This document shows positions 30,912 through 41,139 of a stretch of 64,000 bases of DNA, piece by piece. The notes under the pieces are model-generated. The model made no database searches and was not told where the DNA came from. It saw nothing but the letters and a program-made list of their open reading frames with translations. Location: NCBI RefSeq assembly GCF_001680005.1, contig NC_033567.1:1364001-1428000 (forward strand), given 5' to 3'. Source of the DNA: Plasmodium coatneyi (Eukaryota; Apicomplexa; Aconoidasida; Haemosporida; Plasmodiidae). Each line of letters opens with the position of its first letter. The stretch's first letter is position 1. The translations under genes were made by a program, and so were the position numbers.

Positions 30912-33070
30912 AAAAAAACAAAAAAAGAAAAATTCTGCGCATGCAACCTTCCTTATTCTCCCCTTTTCCTGTACACCACTTTCCTTCTGAAAAGAAGAAA
31001 AAGAAGAAGAAGAAGAAGAAGAAGAAGAAGAAGAAGAAGAAAGGGATGAATTACCTGCCTTTCTTACTTCCTTCTCCTCTCCAATTTCGTTTTTTTTTTC
31101 TGTTTCTTTTACAAAAAGAGGGAGGAATTATCCACTTCTTCTTTTCTTTTTTTTTTCCCTTAATCTTATTTTCCTTTTCCTATTTTCTTAATTTCCTTTT
31201 ATTTCTTTAAAAAAAAGAGAGGGAGAAGCAATCCTTCCCTTCTCCTTCTTCTTATACATTGCATTTCTTCTTCTAAAAAAGAAATGCAAGAAGAGGAATT
31301 ATTCACCCATTCTAGCTTTTTCTCATTTTTTTTCCTTAACCTTTTTTCTTCTTTTTTTCTTCTTTTTTCTTCTTTTTTCTTTTCCTTTCTGCTTCCTTTT
31401 TTTTAAAAAAAAGTAATGGAAATGCCCATGTCATACCTTTTCTTTTTTAACTTCCTTTTTTTTCTTCCTTAAACATTACTTCTCTTTCACCTTAAAACTT
31501 CCTTTTTCTTTTTTCGTTAAACCTTTGTTTTTTACTCCCTTTAACCTTCTTTTTTTTACCTAAAACTTTTTTTTTTACTTTTAGAGAATTTTTTTTTTTT
31601 TAAAGAAGGAAGAAGTAAAAGAAGGGGGAAATATATTGAAGGAAAGGAAGAAAAAGGAGGAAAAAAAAAAAAAAGGCAAGAAAGAAGGAGAAAAGGAAAG
31701 AGAAGAGAGTAGAATGGTGTGGTAGGGTAGGTACTTTCTTCTTCTCTTTTTTCGATGAATGGCAAGGAATGAATAAAAGGAAAGATTTCTCCTTTTTTTC
31801 TTTTCAGTAGGAAATGCAGTGCATAGGGGAACAGAGGGAGGATTCCGCCTTCTTTTTTAAAGGAATGCAAATGTATGTAACGAAAGGGTAAGGAAGGTTG
31901 CTCTCTTCCTTCAGAAGAGTGTAGTGTATGAAGGAACGAGAGATATTGTTTTCTCTTAAGAAAAAGAAACAGAAGAGGTGAGGTGAATAATTCTTTGTTC
32001 TCCTTTTTTTTTTTTTTAAAAAAGGTGCAAAGGGCGGCATATGAGTAGGAAGGATAGGAGGAAGGCGGGACGATTATTATTTTTTTTTTAAATTAATTCT
32101 TATGAATAATTCCTTAGTTAAGGAAAAAGTTGAAAAATAAGGAAGAGAATGAATGAAAGGCAGGGTTTCTTCTTTCCTTACTTTCCAGAGTTAAGTAGTT
32201 CATGGTTTTATGATTCCAATTATGGCAGAAACTAAAGGAAGATAAGGAGAGAATAGTTTTCCCCATCCACCTATTACACCTGTCCGTTTTTTTAAATAAA
32301 CGAATATAAATGAATTAATTTCGTGTATATGGCAAAATGCAGTTTTTTTGTCGTTTTAAATATTGATAAAAAAAAAATAATAAAAAAAGGGGGCGTAGAT
32401 TTAATGCAGATGGATAAATGTGTATGATGCGTATGAATGTGTGCTTAAATTTAAATAAATGGCCCAGTGAAATTTAAAATATTCCTCGGCGTCTAAATAC
32501 AGCATACTCTCACTTCTTTCACTGCTCTTAAAACTTTGTAATTTGCTCTTCATTAAAATGGTTGTGGTGTGTGGGTGGAAGGACGGGGGCCCGTGTATTA
32601 AAAATAAATTTCTTTAACCGCTATTTAGTGCTTGCATCTCATGCTAATCGCCAAGCTGTTCTCTCTCTGGTGACTTAAATGGCGCGTTGTGCAGGAAATA
32701 AATGCGCCACGAGGTGCCATGTAGATATGTTCATATATGTGTCTATAAATGGGCTCTGATAAATGGAAACTTATAAATGTGCAATTGTATATGTCTTTTT
32801 TTTTTTAAACTGTCGTGGAATATTGTGGCATAAAAAAAATATACATAACACATACATGCCATGCCCCCTTTAACTTCTTGTAATATATTCCTGCGCGTTG
32901 TACACTGAACATGCTACAAGCGCTAGGGTTGAATCTCTCTAAATGCATGAGCTCGATAAAAATATATTAAAGAAGGATGGCAAAAGGGGGTATAACATGT
33001 ACGTATAAACTGTTATGCAATAATTTTTGCTCCATTCAATTGTGTAAAAAAAGCGAACATTTTTTTTTTT
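30912..33070. repeat. SICAvar 5' flank duplication, copy 2
   Basis: Near-identical partner of 19865-22012 in the same orientation relative to its gene. It differs by an expanded AAG tract (about 30993-31043), a replaced stretch near 32130-32165, and scattered substitutions. It ends at the T run near 33065, after which the sequences are unrelated. Confidence 0.88.
30993..31043. repeat. AAG microsatellite
   Basis: About 14 tandem AAG triplets in copy 2 of the SICAvar upstream block, where copy 1 has only an irregular AAAG-rich stretch. Confidence 0.85.
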
Positions 33071-33963
33071 TTTTTTTTTTTTTTTTTGGTCTCTTATATT
33101 CTCGTGCATATATAAAATGGTTCTTGTGTATATACAGATATAAGTAAATATATTTATTTCTCTGATTTGAACTTTTGGTAAACTAACATTCGATAGATAA
33201 ATGTGGCACGGCCAAACGCTGCTTCATTGAACTATGCTTACTAAATATAGCTTATTTTTTTTTTTTTTTTTTTTTTGTATTTATAATGTATAAATAATAC
33301 TCTATAAAGGACACTCTATAAATAACACTCGAGCACTGTTTCGTGAGGCTTCAATTCTCGTAAACGTGTACAGTAATATGCATGTGTTGCTGCTTCTTCA
33401 CCTTGTCGCTTCACTACGTATGTGCATGTGTATAAATGTTGTACACATACATAATATGCAAGTTTGAACTTTTTTTTTTTTCCCTTGGTTTTTTCTTTTT
33501 CTTTTTCTTTTTTATTTCTTCTTTTCTATTTTCTTTTCTTTTTTTCTTCTTTTTTTTTTTTCTTTTTTTTTTCTCTCTACATTTTGTTCGTGTTCCACAT
33601 ATATGAAAGTGAATGAAGTAGGCTTAATTTTGCGAAAGGCGGCATGGATACCTATATATGCTTATATAAGCGCAGTGCGTACGCGTTGTTCCTGTACCGT
33701 GCCTGCACTGAATATGCGTGCACGTACATGAACACATGTTCAATGCGTCACAAATATGCTTTGCATTATTCCGTTCTCCTTGGAATCTTTTTTGCATGCA
33801 CCCCGCACGCTCAGCGTTTGCGCTTGGCTAACACACTCCACATATTTGCGCAGTAAAACAATGGCACAGTCGTGCACCCATACACGGATATATTTGCATT
33901 CATACAGGAATGCCCCCTCGAACAAGCGCAAAATTAAACAAACTCATTTAAAAATTTCTTCAC
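33071..33963. other. intergenic region between SICAvar 2 upstream block and ALBA gene
   Basis: About 0.9 kb with poly-T tracts at 33061-33087 and 33251-33276 and a CTTTTT-rich tract near 33480-33570. It must contain the 3' UTR of the ALBA gene and marks the edge of the variable island. No gene recognised. Confidence 0.5.
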
Positions 33964-34671
33964 TTATGATAAGGCCCTGCTGCCTCTGAAGCCACCTCTG
34001 CCACCTCGGAAACCACCTCTACCTCCCCGGAATCCTCCTCTGAATCCACCTCTTCCGGACATGCCCATACCACCAGATCTGTAACCACCTCTACCAAAAC
34101 TGCCACCATATCCTCTACCTCCTCTAAAGCTGTTTCTACCTTCATACATTCTATCTCCAAATGGTCTATATCCACCTCGTCTCATGAACCCACCTCTGCC
34201 ACCTCTGAATCCACGAAAGAACCTGGGTCTGAATCCTCTTCCTCTATATGGTCTCGTGTTCACAATTTCTTCAGGTGACATTTCTTTCACATATTTCTCA
34301 TCCAATGGTGGTTGGTAACCTGGGTCTTTTACATCTAATTGATCTCTCGATAACAGAATGTCGATAAAAGAAACGGTTTTCTCCTGGACAACCTGTTCTC
34401 CGTTGTCTTGTCCACTAACATACTGGTCCGTTATGACTGTACTACCGCACTTCGTTATCTGATGCAATCCTTTAAATCTCCTTTTGATTATTTCTGCTAG
34501 AGTTACTGCTTTTCCGATGGCATTTCCCGTGGCTTTTATTTTCAAGCTTTTTTTATCTTCTTCCCCTAAAATTTTGGCACCATAGTTCACATAATTGGTC
34601 ATCCTTCCCGTGGAGGTGATTCTCATTTCATCTTCGTCTATTGGTTCTCTATCTTTCTTCATTTTGCTCAA
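33964..34671 (-). CDS. ALBA1: ALBA-domain DNA/RNA-binding protein with RGG tail (ALBA1-like)
   Basis: A single-exon frame of 235 residues. Residues about 17-110 form the Alba fold, with RMTNYVNYGAKIL at 23-35, IKATGNAIGKAVTLAE at 45-60, IIKRRFKGLHQI at 61-72 and VSFIDILLSR at 100-109. From about 141 to the end the protein is dominated by RGG/RGGF repeats, an RNA-binding low-complexity tail. In Plasmodium the RGG-bearing ALBA1 binds both telomeric/subtelomeric DNA and RNA and helps time translation of blood-stage transcripts. The paralogue ALBA2 is the main alternative, but the tail and the neighbours (eL13, uS9, GMD, ABC-F) favour ALBA1. The long upstream region with many T tracts suggests a long 5' UTR and a strong promoter. 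Confidence 0.9.
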   Translation of the reverse strand: MSKMKKDREPIDEDEMRITSTGRMTNYVNYGAKILGEEDKKSLKIKATGNAIGKAVTLAEIIKRRFKGLHQITKCGSTVITDQYVSGQDNGEQVVQEKTVSFIDILLSRDQLDVKDPGYQPPLDEKYVKEMSPEEIVNTRPYRGRGFRPRFFRGFRGGRGGFMRRGGYRPFGDRMYEGRNSFRGGRGYGGSFGRGGYRSGGMGMSGRGGFRGGFRGGRGGFRGGRGGFRGSRALS

Positions 34672-36089
34672 GGTGTTTTATAAAATTTTTTTTATTTTTT
34701 AAATGCGTTTGTATATACCGCTACTTATTTTTATGTACACGTGGAAGTGTGTGCTCTACTATGCTGCGAGTGTTTAAGGTGCAAAAATACGTGTCCTCGT
34801 ATTCTTAGCTAAGGCTCCGTCTGTTTATCTGTATATATATGTATATGTACTTGTGTGTCTCTTTATATCTGTTAAAAATGCCTTTTATTTTATTCTCTTT
34901 ACTTTTCTTCCTATGTGGCCCCTGCTACTTTGTTTCTCCTTTGATACATAATTCCGCGTAATGCTATTGAACTGTTCTGCGGGGGAGGAGGGTGTAAGGA
35001 AATGAGCACACGTTGGAAATTATACATTGCACGCAGCACATGCGCTATGGTATTCAATCCAAATGGGGCACGACATCATGCAATGTGTAGTGACCAGGCA
35101 ATGACCAATTTTCTTAAAACGTTATTCTCTAATTATGTATGTATATATTTCCCCCATGTGAACTGTTCACCCATTTTTATTTACAACTGGGAGGAAAAAA
35201 AAAAAAAAAACGCCTAGGGCCAATCGACCAGGCCTCGCGCAACGGCAAAGGTTACTAAGGATGCCCGATTCGGCGAACAACTTCCATGTTGTACATACAT
35301 ACAAGTGCACATAAGCGTGTAATCATGTATATAAAAATATTATTCACTAATTTCACGGATGTACTATCGTGGGGGGATAATGTTTTCCTTCCAACATCCT
35401 TTTTTTTTTTTTACATTGGCCACAAAAGTAGGAACACATGAATACGCAAACACTCATCCGTTGGCACATGGGAACGCAAGAACACACGTAACATAACTGT
35501 TACAAACTCGGCTAAACGTAAAATTTACGTTATGCTTCATTTCAGCATTTAAATAAAAAGTAGGATCTTACCTTCCCGCTTCAAAGTTTTTTTTTCTTCT
35601 TTACATTCCTTTAAATACCATTGTTCACTTATTCTGCTTTAACTTTCTGTTTCTGTTCCTGCTTTTTTTTTTTTTTTTTTTCGTATATTTTAATTACATG
35701 TTATTATATTTTTTTTTTTTTTTTTCTGTATTCTTATTTTTTTTTTTTTTTTTTTGGTACAAGCTATATATTTATAATTTCTTTTTTTACATCAGGTTTT
35801 TTTTTTTTTTTTTTGTGACATTTTGGATACCCTCACATGGAACTGCACATGTACCAAAAAATATATAAACGAATATTTAATTATATGTTTATATATATAT
35901 GTAGCTCTGCTGGTATATTTTTTGGGGGCAAGGTGACGTTGGGAACAAATAAACCGCTCACGCATCACCTACACTTGCGATATTTTTTTTGGTTTTATAG
36001 AGCGAGGGCATGTATCATATGTTAACAGTACACGTGAGCGCTTATAATAATTAATTTTCCGGTACATACGTACTTGGACCAACATTATC
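34672..36089. promoter_or_regulatory. upstream region of the ALBA gene
   Basis: About 1.4 kb directly upstream of the ALBA start codon. It contains TATATATATGTATATGT-type tracts near 34831 and repeated long T runs (35400-35412, 35664-35682, 35709-35725, 35738-35756, 35796-35814). It is probably promoter and 5' UTR. The frame at 35002-35217 has no family features. Confidence 0.45.
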
Positions 36090-36209
36090 ATGGTTAAAAA
36101 AAAAAAAGGTGCTTTAGTTAAAACAGGTAAAAGTTCACTGCGTGGGGGTTTGCGCAATCAAGCGTTGGCTGATAGGTGGAGGAAGAAGAAGCACCTGGGT
36201 GATACATAA
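36090..36209 (+). CDS. possible small basic protein (39 residues)
   Basis: An ATG-to-TAA frame beginning MVKKKKGALVKTG and ending ADRWRKKKHLGDT. It is strongly basic, has no low-complexity phenylalanine runs and uses a varied codon set, unlike the surrounding poly-T readings. The size and composition recall very small ribosome-associated proteins, but I do not recognise a family. It lies alone in a 3-kb gap between the ALBA start and the next plus-strand gene. It could be a genuine micro-protein gene, one exon of a spliced gene, or chance. Confidence 0.35.
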   Translation: MVKKKKGALVKTGKSSLRGGLRNQALADRWRKKKHLGDT

Positions 36210-37759
36210 ATGCGTAGCGTTTTCCCCGCGTTAAACAATACATTTATATATAGTGCATATGGGAACTTAAACTTTTATATATAAAAGAACCGGCGGTGCG
36301 CACATTGGTGTACTCCCTTTTTATGTACATACAATAGAAAAAAAAAAAAAAAAAAAAAAACCGTGGTTGGTTGCAAGCTTTTTTTTTTTTTCACCTTCTC
36401 CCTCTTTGGGCAATTAACCATCACCGTCACCATCACATCACCCGCGTCATTTCCCATAAGCATTTGACCCTCTTGGACTTTTTCAGCTTGCAGTTCACGC
36501 ATACCATATAAAGGTATATATAAATCCATGACGTCACCACTTTCCCTTAACCAAAAATGTTAACTTAATTCACTAAGGAAAAAGTGCAAAGTGATCTTGC
36601 ATTTTTTTTTTTTTACAAAAAGTTTCATCATCCTCATCATCACGGTCAAATGTGAAAGATTATTTTACCCCCACGAATTACCATAAAGTGAGTCAATTTT
36701 TACTAATAACAACAAGTAGCTATATTTTTCCTAATTTGGAAGTTCACCTCCAAGGTGAAAAAAAATAAAAAAAAAAAACATCAACTTGCTTTTTAAATGA
36801 ACAATCCGTTGATATGTTGGTGGTAGCACGAAATGCCCGGGTGTATGAAAAAGAATTTCAAAGGAGGAGCAGCAAAATGTATTACGTATTACTGTTGCGT
36901 ATCTTCTTTTATGTGTTATCACACCGAATAAAGGAGCACCCTTAACGAATGAACAACCCTACCACCTAAACGGAATAGTCACGTCAAACACACCTTCTTG
37001 TATTGTGAATTGGGATAATCCCAAAACGTCATAGGGTTATGTATGTAGGTGTACATATTTGTTCTGCAGACCATTCGAATGGATTAACAGGTGTGACATG
37101 TTATTACGGAGATTTTCCCAGTTTAAGGAAATTTTTTATTTTTCCCGTTCAACTTGGGCAAAAATAAAAAAGGCACACTTCCTATGCAGTCGCGGGGCAT
37201 ATATAAATCCACAGTTCTTGTACTACTGGCATTTCTTATGTGACACTTTGGATATGAACTTTTGGCTTTGTATCTTTTCGCGCATGACAAATTTGGGTCA
37301 CCTTCCAGCCCCCATTAAATTTAAAATTATGCATAAAACAGGTTAACGTGTATTTAATAAGTTTACCCCCACTTGCATGTTTTTTTTTTTTTTTTAACCC
37401 GTGCACTGTGTTCCTTCTGGCGATAACCAAAACCCCCCCTTTCAAATGCGAACATTTCAAAAAGGTGTGGAGTACTATTGTTAGCTAAAAAAAAATTAGC
37501 GTTCATCACATTAATTGTGGGCCTATTTTTTAAAAGGGTTACAAAAAAAAAAATAAATAAATAAACTTCCTTTATCGGACGTAAAATTTTGTGGAAGCTT
37601 CTTCATTTCTTTAAATGAAACTAGTTCTTTAGAAAAAAAATGTTGCAATTGTTGTGCGGAGAGTAATTATTTTTTTTACTCTCCCTACTTATGTCCCCTT
37701 GTGCATGTTGCTATAAAGGTGCATATGATAATTACGCCATCTCCAAAGCGAACACAACA
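36210..37759. other. intergenic region
   Basis: About 1.55 kb with A/T homopolymers (36340-36360, 36379-36391, 37380-37395) and no recognisable coding domains. It probably carries the promoter of the seven-exon gene that starts at 37760. Confidence 0.45.
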
Positions 37760-39873
37760 ATGAGCAAAGGAGAAAGGGGGATGTCAGCTTTTAATGCACA
37801 GATCGGAATACTAGCGATGTCGTTCTTCTTAGATGAATCGCTGTATTCTGTCCGCTTGAGGAATTTGTTCTTTCTCGTCACGAACGTGAGTATGCATGCA
37901 CCTACGTATGAACGTGTTTGTGTTTATGAATGTCCTCGCGTGGGTGGTTGCTTATCTGCGTGCGTCCAACCCGCGAAGAGACCACGCGTGTTCGCACGCG
38001 TCGAGTGAATTTCTTCGCGCAGGACACGGAGCGGAAACGTTGTCCGCCCCTGTACAAATATGTTTATATATACATATATAACTGTTTGCGTGTCTTAATT
38101 GGCACCACGACAACACCTGTGAAAGCTGCCACGCCCCGAAAAAGACAAACGCACAATCCGTGACGAATCTCGACACACTGAAGGCGCTCCGTTGCTTACT
38201 TCAAAATGGCAAAGAAAGACTACATCTGGATTTTGTGTAAATTCCACTGCGGGAAAAAAAGGGGAGTGGTCAGCAAAAAGCAAGAGGAGGAAATTTTTAA
38301 AATTCTCGAAAGTTCAAACATGCCGCTGACCGTTTTGATTAAGGAAGTACGACTCAGCTTTTATCTGTCTCAGCACAGACAGTCGTCCACACACTGCTCG
38401 AGCGTATACGCATGACGTAGCCGTATATGCATACATACGTGGGAGTACACAAGTGCGCAAGCATAAGAATAATATCCTCCCGTGTGTATAGGACATTGTG
38501 GCGGCCACCCACATCTGCTCCTACCTAAAATGACCCCTTTCTGTAGGAATTCGATAGGAAAGCAACAATGCTGTATGGGAAGATATACAAAAGCTTAATA
38601 TTTTCCCGCTTCCTCGGTAAAAAAAAATATATTGTACATTGAGGAAGTAGGACTAATGCGCAAATCAACTTATCTGCGAAAGTGCTAATACTAGCAGATT
38701 GAGCCCCCACAATTATTTACTTGCCCATTTAATTTTTTTTTCCCCATCCTAGTCATCTTCGCAAATTTGAGGCTTCGACTTTTTATCATCCGAACTAGTA
38801 ATGTGAGTACATGTTCCCGCTGGGCAAATCATTAAATTAAAAAAATGAAAAAAAAAAGCTAGAAATTGAATGTTAAAATGCTGCATCAGGAAGGACATAA
38901 AATAATCACTGCGAGTATAAACATGGAGCATGTTGCTTCCCCCCTTTTTAGAAATTCAAACAAGACATTTCTCTGTTGGCGCAATTTGTAACCCTATGTG
39001 ATGATTACCTGGACGTTCAAGTTCTATACACTGGAGGTAGGACGGGCAAATGGGCCCATTCAGCTCTGCTATTCAAGGAGCAATATTTATATGTGCTTCT
39101 GTGGGAGGCAACATATTCTCTCACACTCGCCGGATGGGTAGTAGACACAATATATGTTCACACATAAGTGGCACCCATCTGTAAGTGGAACTTTTGTGCA
39201 TTATTTTGTTTTTTTATTTTATTTTTTTTTTTTTTTCCTTTTTAGTAACGCTGCTCAAGTGCAAGCGATTTTTGAAGAACCTGTTCATTGAGTCAAAAAT
39301 GGAGGAGAACATTTCCATCATTATGAAGTAAGCTGTTTTTCTTAAGGGGGATTTGCAGAGCAGAGTTTTTTCCCCTGGGCTTTCAACCTTCATGAAAAAT
39401 TTGCCGTTATATGTTTCTGCGTCTACCACATAATGCGCCTGCCCCACGTTGTGTCATCCCCTTTTTGCGCCATTTAAGGGAATTGGAGCGTTCATAGCAG
39501 CCTGTTGAAAAGCAGATTTTAAAAAACCTTTTGGCAAGGAGGCCGAACGATTTTCCGCTTTTTTTATTTGCCCAACCGATTAGCTCATTTTGAAAGAAGC
39601 CTAATTTTGTGCTTCACATTTATGCAGGTATATACCACATTTGTTTGAGGAAGTGTGTATCCACCGCTGCACACTTCTTTTATATGCCATTTGTACCACT
39701 TTTTTTTTTCTGCGCAAATTTATACTCGCGCAGCTGTGTTGTCCCCTTTGATGGCACTTCCCCTGCTTTCCATTTTTAAAGTATTACCCTTAATGCTCCT
39801 GTTCGAATTAAAGCACAGCGGAGGGATAATCCCCCCTCTGTGGAGTTACCCATTCGTGGGAGCCTACGTATAA
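37760..39873 (+). CDS. unidentified protein from seven small exons
   Basis: Proposed exons: 37760-37885, 38547-38616, 38753-38802, 38952-39036, 39246-39327, 39628-39656 and 39734-39873. Every junction has GT/AG, and the phases (0,1,0,1,2,1) match pairwise, giving about 193 residues. The segments read like an ordered helical protein: MSFFLDESLYSVRLRNL in exon 1, YGKIYKSLIFSRFL in exon 2, NLRLRLFIIRTSN in exon 3, FVTLCDDYLDVQVLY in exon 4, and SPLMALPLLSIFKVLPLMLL (a hydrophobic, possibly membrane-associated stretch) then PPLWSYPFVGAYV at the end. I do not recognise the family. An open 47-codon segment at 38206-38346 could be an additional or alternative exon, since its 3' phase also fits. The sixth exon (29 bp) and its donor are the least certain. 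Confidence 0.6.
38206..38533 (+). CDS. possible nested 60-residue protein or alternative exon
   Basis: An ATG at 38206 opens a 47-codon segment (MAKKDYIWILCKFHCGKK... to LIKE) that ends exactly at a GT at 38347. A second open piece follows an AG at 38492 (DIVAATHICSYLK, then TGA at 38531). Joined in phase they would encode about 60 residues inside the first intron of the seven-exon gene. Alternatively the first piece splices straight to 38547, giving ...LIKE followed by EFDRK, and would be an alternative 5' exon. The sequence looks coding, but the arrangement is unresolved. Confidence 0.35.
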
Positions 39874-40318
39874 GTAAAGATGTATTCAACTTTACGTACG
39901 CATGGGGTGTACCTTTTTTTTAATTAAAAAAAGAGCTTCCAAAGTATGCAAAAGTTTATATACGTGTTTCGTTTTGTTTTGTTATGTTTTTTTCTTTTTT
40001 TTGTTAAACTCTTATCTTTTTACGCAGGCGTAAAAAAAAAGAAAAATATAAAATAAAAAAGGTATTAGAAATGCAATTGTATATCACTTTGGCACGTTTT
40101 GCAAAAGCTGTTATACGTAAGAGATAACTGAACAGATAAACAACGGCATGCATATTATTGTGTGTCCCTTTTATCGGTTTATTCTTTTTTCTTCCCAAAA
40201 AAGAAAAAAAAAAAAAAAAAGGGATTCCTCAAAAGGTGCGAAAAAAACGAAGTCAGCAAAATGGCCTACACAATTTACCCATTTTTTTTTCTACAATTTC
40301 TACATGAAGACGCATCTA
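39874..40318. other. convergent intergenic region
   Basis: About 0.45 kb between the seven-exon gene (plus) and the 3' end of the eL13 gene (minus). A/T-rich, with an A17 run at 40204-40220. Nothing else recognised. Confidence 0.5.
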
Positions 40319-41139
40319 TCAATTATCCTTGGACTTTCTCTTTAGGTCTTTTTTCTGCTGTTGTTTGTTCTTTCTTCTTTCGGTTAGTTTAGCTCTACGT
40401 AATGTTTTATATGCCAAGTAAGATTTGTCTATCTTGGACACGTCCATGGATTCATAGAACGGCTTGGTGTTTCTTTCCTTCTTGAATATACTACGTAATT
40501 GTTTCTTCTTTCTTAATTCCTTAACGACTTCTTTGCTGGCGTCCGCTGGTATTCCTCCAATGCCGTTTTTAGTTTTGTTCTTCTTCAAGGGGATCATAAC
40601 TAGGCATTTTTTATATTTCTCCAATCGCTCGATATTTTTTTTTAATGTTTCTTCGCATCTATTTTTTCTCCTTTTGTCAACACAGATTCCTATGCTCTGG
40701 GCTGCAAGGGGATTTAACTTGGCTCCCTATAGAGGTGCAAAACGTGGGGGGAAGTTAATAAAAAATGGCGTCAGGAAAAGTAAAAATATGTACACTCATT
40801 CATTACATGACTGTATAGAAAGGGATAAACACAACTGCTGTTCGATGCGCACAGCGTACTACACGCACCACCATTTCGTGGTACATATTAGATGCGTACC
40901 TTCAGCTCCTCAAGGGTGAAACCTCTTCCAAGTCTGGATCTGAAATTGTACCTCTGAGTTGGGCACTGCACTATGGGGTGCAATTTTTCAATGGGGGTTC
41001 CTCCATTTGCCTTTCTTTTCTTTTCTCTTAACAATCTTCTTTTTTTCTTTTTTATGTTCTTACTGAAATTTACTCTTACATATCTTTGCCACCATTTGTG
41101 CAGGTGAACATTTGGCAATACGTTGTTGTGTGACACCAT
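40319..41139 (-). CDS. RPL13: 60S ribosomal protein eL13, two exons, with an apparent 1-base frameshift
   Basis: Exon 1 (40900-41139) encodes MVSHNNVLPNVHLHKWWQRY through LGRGFTLEELK, the highly conserved eL13 N-terminus. A 172-bp intron follows. Exon 2 (40319-40727) continues with GAKLNPLAAQSIGICV and then, one frame away, DKRRKNRCEETLKKNIERL and IPADASKEVVKELRKKK to the C-terminus. The switch occurs at TTT on the coding strand (40679-40681): a two-T version would give an uninterrupted eL13 of about 215 residues. An alternative acceptor at 40691 avoids the frame change but deletes a conserved segment. eL13 is an essential structural protein of the large ribosomal subunit, so a sequencing or assembly indel is the likely explanation. 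Confidence 0.92.
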
